Assembly: GCA_019247245.1 (NCBI GenBank)
Contig: JAFAPF010000476.1
Coordinates: 1 to 6,594, forward strand
Source: Rubrobacter sp.
Lineage (GTDB): Bacteria > Actinomycetota > Rubrobacteria > Rubrobacterales > Rubrobacteraceae
Length of the DNA stretch: 6,594 nucleotides
Direction of reading: 5' to 3'
The notes below the pieces were generated by a model. That model saw nothing but the letters and a program-made list of their open reading frames with translations, made no database searches and was not told the origin of the DNA. This document shows, one piece after another, positions 1-5,554 of this stretch. How positions within the stretch are numbered: the first letter of the stretch is position 1; every line of letters starts with the position of its first letter. A program made the position numbers and the translations under genes.

Positions 1-359
<359 letters not shown>

Positions 360-373
360 AGCTACCATTGTTC

Positions 374-682
374 CTACCTATTTGGCTCCCCGTAGTGCGC
401 ATGCAGCACCCGGTCGAACTCACCGGAGGGGTCTTCTAGCGTGGGCGCGGACTCTATGACCTCCCTATTGTATGGCACCCAGACGCTCTCGTTCTCGGCG
501 TCCACCTCGATCCTATCGGCCGGGATCGCATGCTCGTTCACTATTATGTACTTCAGAACGTCGCTCGGTGCGTCGTAGACGGTCTCTTCCACCTTTCCAA
601 CCCTGACGCCTGAGGCGTCTTGGAGCTCATAGCCCTCCATGGCCGTGTAAGGGTTGTCGGCTCGATGGTCAGCTTCTTCCAT
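374..682 (-). CDS. PRC-barrel domain protein
   Basis: A 102-aa soluble protein with no signal peptide or membrane segment. Residues about 16-78 (GYELQDASGVRVGKVEETVYD, then LKYIIV, then IPADRIEVDAENESVWVPY) have the beta-strand pattern of a PRC-barrel, the small barrel shared by photosynthetic reaction-centre subunit H and the RimM C-terminal domain. The usual layout is seen: a 'G..VG.V..' turn, a hydrophobic strand and 'IP...I.....' near the end. The acidic tail (80-102) is unassigned. Free-standing PRC-barrel proteins are common in stress-tolerant actinobacteria and their function is mostly unknown. The ATG at 682 has a good ribosome binding site (GAAGGA, 689-694) six bases upstream. The gene is divergent from the membrane protein at 735, and their -10 boxes overlap. 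Confidence 0.85.
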   Translation of the reverse strand: MEEADHRADNPYTAMEGYELQDASGVRVGKVEETVYDAPSDVLKYIIVNEHAIPADRIEVDAENESVWVPYNREVIESAPTLEDPSGEFDRVLHAHYGEPNR

Positions 683-720
683 GCTTTGTCCTTCGGGTGG
701 CGGGAGTACTTCTGCGTGCG

Positions 721-727
721 TATGATA
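721..727. promoter_or_regulatory. Overlapping divergent -10 elements
   Basis: The near-symmetric heptamer TATGATA gives TATGAT on the plus strand (721-726) and TATCAT on the minus strand (727-722). The plus-strand box lies 8 nt before the GTG start at 735, which has no Shine-Dalgarno sequence, so that gene may be leaderless. The minus-strand box would start transcription near 714-716, giving a leader of about 33 nt that carries the ribosome binding site of the PRC-barrel gene. No good -35 is seen on either side. The call rests on hexamer similarity and spacing. Confidence 0.5.
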
Positions 728-734
728 GCCGGAC

Positions 735-1715
735 GTGAAGATTAGAACCAGCCGGGGAAGAAACGCTCGAATCCTTAGGGGGATCTCGCTCCTCTATCTC
801 GGGGCCATAATTGTGGCGCTCTTGCTCGTGCATAGCGCATCGTACGGACCGGCTGTCTCCTACGTACCACTCTATCTAGTCTTATCCGTGATCTTCACCA
901 CGGCGGTGGCGCTCCTCTTGCTCCCTCCGCGCCAGTTCAACGAGGGTTTCTGTGTGGCCTTCTACGTTTTTTACGCCATCTTTTTGGCGGCGGCGGCGTT
1001 CTTTACCGGTGGCGTCTCGAGCGAGCTGTACGTGCTCTTTTTTCCGCTCGTCTTTGCCTCTGCGATGCACGGGTCATGGCGAATGGGCCTTTTGGCTCAG
1101 GGTGCGGTGTTGATTAGCTACTTTTCGGCGATGCTCCCGAACGTCCTAGGAGGTATCAAGGTTACGGGCGGATCGGTGCTGATCTTTTTCAGGCTTTTGG
1201 TCTTCGCGCTTACGGGCGCTTTCGCGCTCGCGACGGTCAAGGCCACCGCGAGCGCCGAAGAGGGTTACGCCCTAGACGAGGACGGTTCGGTGCTTTTGCA
1301 GAGGGTCTTGGAGGAAATCGAAGCACGCCGGGGGGCTCAGGTCGGGGTTATACTGGTAGATCCGGGTCGTCGGGTCGAGGATGTAAACCTCCTCATGGAG
1401 CGGGTAGGCGCCAGGATCGGGGAGCCGATCCTTCTCGGCGAGGGTGCGGTATTCGGGGTAGTCTTGAGCGGGGTGGACGACCGGACAATCGAGAGCGCTG
1501 CCCGGCGGGCTCTCGCAGCGGCGAGCTCTTTGGGGTCGCGGGAGACGCGGGCAGGGGCGGCGATCTACCCGCGCGATGCACGCTCGGCCGAAGACCTTCT
1601 GGTCGCTGCAGGAAGTGCGCTCGAGGCGGCCTTCGACCTCGAAAGCTCCAGCACCATCGTTCTCGCCGGCCGTGACATCACTGGCGCCGAACCTTCTTAC
1701 CGGGCCGCCCCGTAG
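735..1715 (+). CDS. Six-helix membrane protein with degenerate GGDEF domain
   Basis: 326 aa. A basic N-terminus is followed by six probable transmembrane helices (about 14-33, 43-63, 70-90, 96-112, 116-136 and 146-167), with the sensor-like motif FFTGGVSSELYVLFFPL between helices 3 and 4. This layout resembles the membrane sensor regions of bacterial histidine kinases and diguanylate cyclases. The cytoplasmic part (about 185-313) follows the GGDEF fold: VGVILVDPG in place of the metal-binding DxDxFK segment, GEGAVFGVVLSGVD where the GGDEF signature should be, and AGAAIYPRDARSAEDLLVAAGSALEAA, which matches the usual C-terminal GGDEF helices. The signature reads EGAVF, so cyclase activity is not expected. 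A role as c-di-GMP/nucleotide sensor or scaffold is inference. The GTG start has no ribosome binding site but follows a -10 box by 8 nt. Confidence 0.8.
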   Translation: MKIRTSRGRNARILRGISLLYLGAIIVALLLVHSASYGPAVSYVPLYLVLSVIFTTAVALLLLPPRQFNEGFCVAFYVFYAIFLAAAAFFTGGVSSELYVLFFPLVFASAMHGSWRMGLLAQGAVLISYFSAMLPNVLGGIKVTGGSVLIFFRLLVFALTGAFALATVKATASAEEGYALDEDGSVLLQRVLEEIEARRGAQVGVILVDPGRRVEDVNLLMERVGARIGEPILLGEGAVFGVVLSGVDDRTIESAARRALAAASSLGSRETRAGAAIYPRDARSAEDLLVAAGSALEAAFDLESSSTIVLAGRDITGAEPSYRAAP

Positions 1716-1722
1716 GAGCCGA

Positions 1723-1735
1723 GCCCTCAAAGGGC
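1723..1735. repeat. Small inverted repeat before the pspA promoter
   Basis: GCCCT, CAA, AGGGC forms a 5-bp stem 8 nt after the stop of the upstream gene and just upstream of the extended -10 at 1738-1746. It occupies the expected -35 region. It could be a weak operator or a remnant terminator; no T-tract follows. Confidence 0.3.
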
Positions 1736-1737
1736 GA

Positions 1738-1746
1738 TGATATAAT
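1738..1746 (+). promoter_or_regulatory. Extended -10 promoter of the pspA operon
   Basis: TGATATAAT is a perfect extended -10 (TG, one base, TATAAT). No recognisable -35 lies 17 nt upstream, as is usual for extended -10 promoters. Transcription should start near 1752-1754, giving a leader of about 40 nt. The purine-rich GGGGGTGA at 1775-1782 serves as ribosome binding site, 10 nt before the ATG at 1793. It is the only obvious promoter for the four genes that follow. Confidence 0.65.
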
Positions 1747-1792
1747 CTCCGCGAAGCAAACCTAAAGACCCTGTGGGGGTGACGGCTTACAA

Positions 1793-2563
1793 ATGGGAAG
1801 GTTAATAAGATCAATCCGCGGGTTCTTCGGCCGGTTCCTGACAGGGTTGGAGCAGCGCAACCCGGAGATCCTACTCGAAAACGCTGTCCAGGACGAGCTC
1901 AAGAACCTTAAGAGGCTCCATGTGGCGGCGGCGCGTACGATAGCCTACGAGAAGATGCTCACGCACGACGCCGCCGAGAAGCAGAAGCTCATCACTACCA
2001 AAGAGCGCCAGGCGCGAGAGCTCGTGGCTCGCGGACACCGGGAAGCGGCTATCGAAGTCGTCCAGCAGAAGCAGGAGGCGCAGGTGAGCTTGCAGGAGAT
2101 CGAAGGCCGGCTCGACGAAGCCCGACGCAACTCCGAGGAGATAGAACAGGCGTTTCGGGAACAGGAGCGACGCTACAACGACATCGTACGCGAGCGGGCA
2201 GCGCTCCTGGAGGTGCACCAGCGCTCGAAGGCTCTGCGTGCTGCCAGCGAGGCCCGCGAGAGCGTCACCTTGGCAGACTCCTCCCGCGACCTCGAGAGGG
2301 CGCGGCAGACCATAAGGCAGGCCTCTTTAGAGGCCCAAGCCGTCGGCGAACTCGGCACGAGCGAGACGGAGCGTCAGATCGCTGCCGTCGAGGCGGACAT
2401 CAAACGCTTGGACGCCGAGCGCGAGCTGGAGACTATGGAGACCCAGATGGGCCTCCGCCCTGCCGCTTCTTTAGAGGGGGGCTCGTTAGATGCCTCTTCG
2501 GAGGCATCTAACGAGCCCCCGATGGAGCGTGACCGCGCTGCCGGCGACAGGAGAGGGACGTAA
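1793..2563 (+). CDS. pspA: PspA/IM30 (ESCRT-III-like) family protein
   Basis: 256 aa, almost entirely helical and charged. Residues 1-20 (MGRLIRSIRGFFGRFLTGLE) form an amphipathic helix of the kind PspA and Vipp1 insert into stressed membranes. Then comes NPEILLENAVQDELKNLKRL, at the position of the family's 'DP..l......dm...l' segment, followed by long coiled coils (about 35-150) and a last helix (about 188-218). RELVARGHREAAIEVVQQKQ matches the conserved 'A...g.e.lAr.al..k' stretch of PspA. Family members polymerise on the inner membrane to stabilise or reshape it and can restrain regulators. The usual fold ends near residue 222. The tail (223-256) is extra, and residues 229-243 are encoded by a perfect palindrome. 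The gene is first of four: the next start is 6 nt after the stop. The family call is good; the exact partner role is inferred. Confidence 0.85.
   Translation: MGRLIRSIRGFFGRFLTGLEQRNPEILLENAVQDELKNLKRLHVAAARTIAYEKMLTHDAAEKQKLITTKERQARELVARGHREAAIEVVQQKQEAQVSLQEIEGRLDEARRNSEEIEQAFREQERRYNDIVRERAALLEVHQRSKALRAASEARESVTLADSSRDLERARQTIRQASLEAQAVGELGTSETERQIAAVEADIKRLDAERELETMETQMGLRPAASLEGGSLDASSEASNEPPMERDRAAGDRRGT
2320..2335. repeat. Short hairpin inside pspA
   Basis: GGCCTC, TTTA, GAGGCC is a perfect 6-bp stem with a four-base loop in the coding sequence of pspA. The core CTCTTTAGAG partly recurs (TTCTTTAGAG) just before the large palindrome at 2477. On its own it could be chance. Confidence 0.35.
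2477..2520. repeat. Perfect 20-bp inverted repeat with TTCG loop inside pspA
   Basis: The left arm (2477-2496, beginning GGGGGCTCGTTAG) and the right arm (2501-2520, ending CTAACGAGCCCCC) are exact reverse complements around a TTCG loop (2497-2500). As RNA this would be a very stable stem with the extra-stable UUCG tetraloop. It is read in frame as GGSLDASSEASNEPP (residues 229-243), and the opposite strand encodes nearly the same peptide. No U-tract follows, so a classical intrinsic terminator is unlikely. It may be an mRNA stability or processing hairpin between pspA and the downstream genes, or an inserted palindromic repeat element. No target-site duplication is visible. Confidence 0.95.
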
Positions 2564-2569
2564 GACCGT

Positions 2570-3379
2570 ATGGCGAAAAGACGCGGGGGATTCTCCCGTA
2601 AACTGACACAGCTCATACCTTTCGGCACCATGGCTGGGTTTGGGGTACTCGCAGCATCGGGAGGAGAGTACTTCCTTGCTTTGCTGCTTGGTATCGGCGC
2701 GACCGTCGCGGGACGACGGCTCTTGGACCGGCGCAGGAGCGCACACAAGGAACTTATTCGTCAGGTGCGGGTCAACGCTGCGGAACTTGAGCGAGTGGCT
2801 CGGCAGGATTGGATCGCCGCCCCTCAGATGAAGCGGCTAGCAGCTCTCCAAGAGGGGCTTTTGGAGAGCTGGGAGCTCTTGCCTGAGGAGTACGGACCGC
2901 TCCTTCTGGAGGACCTGTACACGGTTGTGGATGAGGTCGAGGCATCGGCACAGCTGGCACGCCGTCGGTCGGCGTTAAGGCGCCATCTGGAGAGCGTGGA
3001 TCGGCGAGCCATCACGGGGCGAATACAGGATCTCGAACGCGAGCTTGAGGAGCTCGAGGAAGATTCCGCTTTGCGGACGTCGTTCGAGGCAGCGCTGGAG
3101 GGGCGTCGCGGGGAACTTGTTGCCTACGACGAGATGCCGCGGGCGATAGGCATGATCAACGCTCAGCTCGAGGGCATCGAGAGCTTGCTAGGCAACCTAC
3201 GCGGTGAGCTTCTCGCCCTCAATGCGAGCCCTACCGCTGTGGAATCCGGGCTCGTAGAGCTCAAGCAGCGCATCTCCTACTTCCGGCAGAGCCTTGACGA
3301 GGTGAAGCGCGGCGTGGACCGCCTGCCGGCTAACGTGTCCGACGAGCTTAACCTTCCCGGAGGGATAACGGCACGATGA
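2570..3379 (+). CDS. Two-helix membrane protein with coiled-coil cytoplasmic domain (PspM-like position)
   Basis: 269 aa, not a family I can name firmly. A basic N-terminus (MAKRRGGFSRK) is followed by two closely spaced hydrophobic helices (about 12-30 and 33-49), then RRLLDRRR, which suggests a membrane hairpin with both ends in the cytoplasm. The rest is helical and charged, with coiled coils around 55-80, 115-180 (RIQDLERELEELEED) and 195-250. Its place after a PspA gene, its length and its two N-terminal membrane helices recall PspM, the membrane partner of PspA in mycobacteria, but I cannot show homology. It likely anchors or senses for the PspA protein. The start is 6 nt after the pspA stop, with GGAGAGGG at 2550-2557 as a distant ribosome binding site. 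It ends in an ATGA overlap with the next gene. A strong hairpin lies at 2841-2871. Confidence 0.75.
   Translation: MAKRRGGFSRKLTQLIPFGTMAGFGVLAASGGEYFLALLLGIGATVAGRRLLDRRRSAHKELIRQVRVNAAELERVARQDWIAAPQMKRLAALQEGLLESWELLPEEYGPLLLEDLYTVVDEVEASAQLARRRSALRRHLESVDRRAITGRIQDLERELEELEEDSALRTSFEAALEGRRGELVAYDEMPRAIGMINAQLEGIESLLGNLRGELLALNASPTAVESGLVELKQRISYFRQSLDEVKRGVDRLPANVSDELNLPGGITAR
2841..2871. repeat. 11-bp perfect inverted repeat inside the second operon gene
   Basis: CAGCTCTCCAA (2841-2851) and TTGGAGAGCTG (2861-2871) are exact reverse complements. In RNA the stem can continue inward through a G-U pair, an A-U pair and a G-C pair, giving about 14 pairs around a GGG loop. It lies within codons for residues 91-101 of the two-helix membrane protein. 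It could be an mRNA-structure element or a by-product of repeated Leu/Glu codons. Confidence 0.7.
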
Positions 3380-3996
3380 GTTGGGGCTTCTTCTCCAGGA
3401 TATTCGGGAGAAATCCTGACGAGACCAGGAGCTACTCGGCCGAAGAAGCCGGGACGGGTGACCCGGAAAAGCGTGAAGAAGAGCAGCAGTCTTCTTATGG
3501 CTTTAGCGTCGAACGGGCGGTTAGGATCATCGACCACTTGCCGCCGGACGTTTCCCGGGAGAGTGCGGTCCGCATCGTGAGCGGGACGCTTGATGCTGCC
3601 GGCATCAAGATCGAAGATCTCGAACGGTCTACCAGGGCGCGGGAGGCGAAGCTCAACTCCGAGATAGAGCTTGCCCGTAGCCGGCAGCATGATCTCCGGG
3701 AGAGAACCGAGGATGTCGTTCGCTCCCTACAGGAGGAGATAATGAAGGCGCGCGAGGCCCGCGACGCTGGCATAGCTGAGGAGGAAGAGAAGGTCTCTGT
3801 CGCCATCTCGGGCCTGAAAGAGATGAAAAGGCTACGCACCTTCTTCGGATTTCCTGAGACAGAGGTAGAAAAGACCACCGATCCAGTGGCTTACCCGACC
3901 GGCGACGAGACGCAGGACCTTAATGCAATAGACCTGGACAAGACGCAGGTAATGCAGCGTCCTCCTAGTTCTCTCGCCGATCCTAATGAGCGGTGA
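3376..3996 (+). CDS. Coiled-coil protein of the pspA operon
   Basis: 206 aa, family not recognised. The N-terminus (MSWGFFSRIFGRN) is a short aromatic amphipathic helix resembling the start of the PspA protein in this operon and could touch the membrane. An acidic linker (15-40) leads to a compact, probably conserved block at about 42-80 (GFSVERAVRIIDHLPPDVSRESAVRIVSGTLDAAGI). A long coiled coil follows (about 80-150), then a low-complexity tail ending DLDKTQVMQRPPSS. There is no membrane helix or signal peptide. The start codon overlaps the previous stop (ATGA) and its own stop overlaps the next start (GTGA), so it should be translationally coupled and made in step with its neighbours. It is probably a soluble adaptor between PspA, the membrane protein and the J-domain protein; this role is inferred from context only. 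Confidence 0.75.
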   Translation: MSWGFFSRIFGRNPDETRSYSAEEAGTGDPEKREEEQQSSYGFSVERAVRIIDHLPPDVSRESAVRIVSGTLDAAGIKIEDLERSTRAREAKLNSEIELARSRQHDLRERTEDVVRSLQEEIMKAREARDAGIAEEEEKVSVAISGLKEMKRLRTFFGFPETEVEKTTDPVAYPTGDETQDLNAIDLDKTQVMQRPPSSLADPNER

Positions 3997-4412
3997 GTAT
4001 CCCGCATCGTCTGGGGCGTCTCGCCCGGGGCTTTGTATCCAACCTGAGCGACGAATACCTTACAGAGACAATCCGTATCGGTCGTGAGCGCGGCGAGACC
4101 TTGAAAGATGCCTTCGAAGCTACCTGGCGGAGCGCCGAAGAGTGGCCCATCTCGGGGCGATGGGCTCGCGTCGCTTCTTCACCACGCTATGCACCGAAGA
4201 GATTCCCGCTGGATGTACTTGCTGCCTACGACCGACTCGGTTTGGGGGTCGGCAGCCCCCTGGTAGACGTCCGCAGGAAGCGCCGCGAGCTCGTCAGGCG
4301 CTGCCACCCGGACCGGTTCGTGGACCCCGAACAGAGAAGACGCGCCGAGAAGCTAACCGCAGAGATCAACGCCGCCCACGACCTGATAGAACGCTACCTG
4401 CTCCGCAGATAA
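3993..4412 (+). CDS. Small J-domain (DnaJ-like) protein
   Basis: 139 aa. The C-terminal half (about 75-136) is a J-domain: LAAYDRLGLGVGSPLVDVRRKRRELVRRCHPDRF, with the obligatory His-Pro-Asp at 105-107, then RAEKLTAEINAAHDLIERYL as the last helix. J-domains dock on DnaK and trigger its ATPase, so the protein should bring Hsp70 to a chosen client. There is no Gly/Phe region, zinc finger or substrate-binding beta domain, so it is not a general DnaJ. The N-terminal part (1-70, with LSDEYLTETIRIGRERGETLKDAFEATW) is unrecognised and may bind the partner. The GTG start overlaps the previous stop (GTGA). As last gene of the pspA operon it could deliver DnaK to PspA polymers, by analogy with Vipp1 and its J-protein partner in chloroplasts. 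Confidence 0.85.
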   Translation: MSIPHRLGRLARGFVSNLSDEYLTETIRIGRERGETLKDAFEATWRSAEEWPISGRWARVASSPRYAPKRFPLDVLAAYDRLGLGVGSPLVDVRRKRRELVRRCHPDRFVDPEQRRRAEKLTAEINAAHDLIERYLLRR

Positions 4413-4431
4413 GAGCTAACTTTCCAGCTCT
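4412..4431 (+). other. Weak hairpin after the pspA operon
   Basis: AGAGCT and AGCTCT form a 6-bp stem with an 8-nt loop, starting on the last base of the J-domain gene's stop codon. The sequence after it (CTCCGC) has no T-tract, so it is at best a weak terminator or an mRNA 3'-end hairpin. It is the only candidate operon end that I see. Confidence 0.3.
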
Positions 4432-4595
4432 CTCCGCAGATGATGGACGGTTCTCGAAGGTGGGGATGGGGGATGCCAGACTGCAAGGAGATGATCTTCA
4501 CGGCTGTGGGGACTACTACGGCGGTGTACAGCTTCGTCGTGTCGCGCTGCGCTCTAGACAGGAGCGCGGCTAGCCCTACCGCCAAGACTACTAAT

Positions 4596-4619
4596 AGATC
4601 CCCAATCAGATCCCCAATC
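4596..4619. repeat. 12-bp tandem duplication
   Basis: AGATCCCCAATC occurs twice in direct tandem (4596-4607 and 4608-4619). On the minus strand each unit is in frame as Ile-Gly-Asp-Leu, just before the hydrophobic stretch; on the plus strand it reads Arg-Ser-Pro-Ile twice. The unit length keeps the frame, which is compatible with coding but does not prove it. Confidence 0.85.
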
Positions 4620-4652
4620 TTCTGAACACATTACGGAGTATAAGAAGAAACC

Positions 4653-4667
4653 TGCGCGTCACGCGCA
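4653..4667. repeat. Palindrome upstream of the recombinase-like gene
   Basis: TGCGCGT, C, ACGCGCA is a perfect 7+1+7 palindrome ending 17 nt before the TAGAAT -10 box, so it sits where the -35 would be and is well placed for an operator. The right half can pair instead with GTGCG at 4678-4682 (CGCAC at 4664-4668), giving two mutually exclusive stems. Confidence 0.6.
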
Positions 4668-4684
4668 CCTTCCCTTCGTGCGGG

Positions 4685-4690
4685 TAGAAT
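4685..4690 (+). promoter_or_regulatory. -10 box of the recombinase-like gene
   Basis: TAGAAT lies 8 nt before the ATG at 4699, so transcription could begin at or just before the start codon. AGGAGG is also present (4691-4696) but only 2 nt from the ATG, too close for normal ribosome binding, which makes a leaderless transcript the better reading unless a longer transcript is used. No clear -35 is seen. Confidence 0.45.
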
Positions 4691-4698
4691 AGGAGGGC

Positions 4699-5532
4699 AT
4701 GGAGATCTCAGGGCTCATAGACGAGTTCGCCGCGCATCTGGCTGACGATCCGAACACGTCTCCGCGCACTGCGGAGTTCTACGAGGCGGACCTCAAAGAG
4801 TTCGCCCACTTTCTCGCTGGGAACAGTGTGATAAAGGTTGAGGACATCGGAATCGGCGGGGTTATGGGTTTCCGTAACCATCTGCTCGAAAGCAAGCGCA
4901 AACGCTTCACCGTCTACCGAAAGGATGCCGCCGTAAGGCGCTTCCTCGACTGGGTGCGTACCTCGACGTGTGCAAACCTAGATCTCGATCCCATAGAGCC
5001 CATGCATCAGCCTCTGGACCAGCATATAACGTTCCTCGAAGAGGAAGAAGTCGAGCAGCTTCTCTCCTTCCCCCAACACACCCTCCATTCTTTGCGTGAC
5101 GCCACCATGATCCGGCTCATGCTCGACACCGGGGTGACGGTGGGGGAGATCCGGGGGCTCCTGAAAAGCGACCTCGACCTGGATGCCGCTCAAATACATC
5201 TGGGTGGTCCGGGGTCCCACCTCGCCCCGCGCGTTTGCCGCCTCTCCGAAGAGACGGTGAAGACCTTGCGTTGCTACCTTGAGCGGCGTACAGACGAAAC
5301 CCCCGAGCTTATAATAGGCCGGGCCGCCCGTCCGGTGACGACCTCTAAATCGCTCCAGAACAGCCTCTGGAAGCGGTGCGATCAGGTGGGTCTGCCTCAC
5401 ATCTCCCCGATGATCTTACGGCACACCTTCGCCATCAGGCTCTTGAAGCACGGTGCCACCTTGAACGAGCTAAAAGAAGCGTTAGGTGTTCGCGACACTA
5501 CCAACATCGGGGTGTACAAGAAATTCGCCTGA
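4699..5532 (+). CDS. Tyrosine-recombinase-fold protein with degenerate active site (XerC/D-like)
   Basis: 277 aa with the two-domain plan of XerC/XerD. The N-terminal SAM-like core-binding domain (about 3-90) has SPRTAEFYEADLKEFAHFL; the C-terminal catalytic-fold domain covers about 108-277. The active site is mostly lost. The first Arg is Thr147 (TGVTVGEI against the usual TGLRvSEl). The GKGxK hairpin reads LGGPGSHLAPRV with no Lys. The His of HxLRH is Met238 (SPMILRH). The last His/Trp is Val264 (LGV for LGH). Arg241 and the nucleophile-position Tyr273 remain, and the chain stops four residues after that Tyr, shorter than XerD. The reading frame is intact, so it is a maintained protein rather than a decaying gene. 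It probably binds DNA without strand exchange, like the streptococcal XerD-like proteins. A coiled-coil gene follows 22 nt downstream. Confidence 0.85.
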   Translation: MEISGLIDEFAAHLADDPNTSPRTAEFYEADLKEFAHFLAGNSVIKVEDIGIGGVMGFRNHLLESKRKRFTVYRKDAAVRRFLDWVRTSTCANLDLDPIEPMHQPLDQHITFLEEEEVEQLLSFPQHTLHSLRDATMIRLMLDTGVTVGEIRGLLKSDLDLDAAQIHLGGPGSHLAPRVCRLSEETVKTLRCYLERRTDETPELIIGRAARPVTTSKSLQNSLWKRCDQVGLPHISPMILRHTFAIRLLKHGATLNELKEALGVRDTTNIGVYKKFA

Positions 5533-5541
5533 AGAGAAAGA

Positions 5542-5547
5542 GAGGAG
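5542..5547 (+). promoter_or_regulatory. Ribosome binding site that sets the TTG start at 5555
   Basis: GAGGAG lies 7 nt before the TTG at 5555. The only upstream ATG of this frame (5486) lies within the recombinase-like gene and has no ribosome binding site, so the TTG is preferred. Confidence 0.8.
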
Positions 5548-5554
5548 CTTCTAC

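Larger units (their letters stand above)
4413..4698. other. Intergenic region without a convincing gene
   Basis: This 286-nt stretch contains open frames on both strands, but none has a convincing start and ribosome binding site together. A plus-strand frame at 4440-4625 has poor composition (MMDGSRRWGWG) and no clear family. A minus-strand frame (about 4630 down to 4394) encodes a hydrophobic segment IGDLLVVLAVGLAALL, but has only non-standard or rare starts (ATT, CTG, TTG) upstream of it. The right part contains a 12-bp tandem duplication, a 15-nt palindrome and the promoter of the recombinase gene. Confidence 0.5.

Noticed and set aside
1413..1432. 8-bp hairpin AGGATCGG/CCGATCCT with a GGAG loop inside the membrane sensor gene
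   Set aside because: A repeat of this size with a short loop is expected about once by chance in a window of this length.
1272..1814. Long minus-strand open frame of 180 codons
   Set aside because: It overlaps the membrane sensor gene and the pspA promoter, has shadow-like Arg/Pro-rich composition and no recognisable domain.
2477..2520. Integron attC site, because GTTAGAT and ATCTAAC fit the GTTRRRY and RYYYAAC boxes
   Set aside because: The boxes are in the wrong order for attC, the arms are perfect without the unpaired bases attC needs, and no cassette or IntI gene is near.
2477..2520. Intrinsic transcription terminator
   Set aside because: No T-tract follows on either strand, and the coding frame continues through it to a closely linked next gene.
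2374..2748. Minus-strand open frames over the pspA/membrane-protein junction
   Set aside because: They are antisense to two well-supported genes. Their similarity to the PspA tail peptide arises only because the palindrome reads alike on both strands.
4142..4573. Plus-strand open frame of 143 codons overlapping the J-domain gene
   Set aside because: It is an alternative frame of the J-domain gene with Arg/Pro-rich composition; the J-domain frame has the HPD motif and coupled start.
5486..5554. ATG at 5486 as start of the coiled-coil gene
   Set aside because: It would overlap the recombinase-like gene by 47 nt and has no ribosome binding site, whereas the TTG at 5555 has GAGGAG 7 nt upstream.
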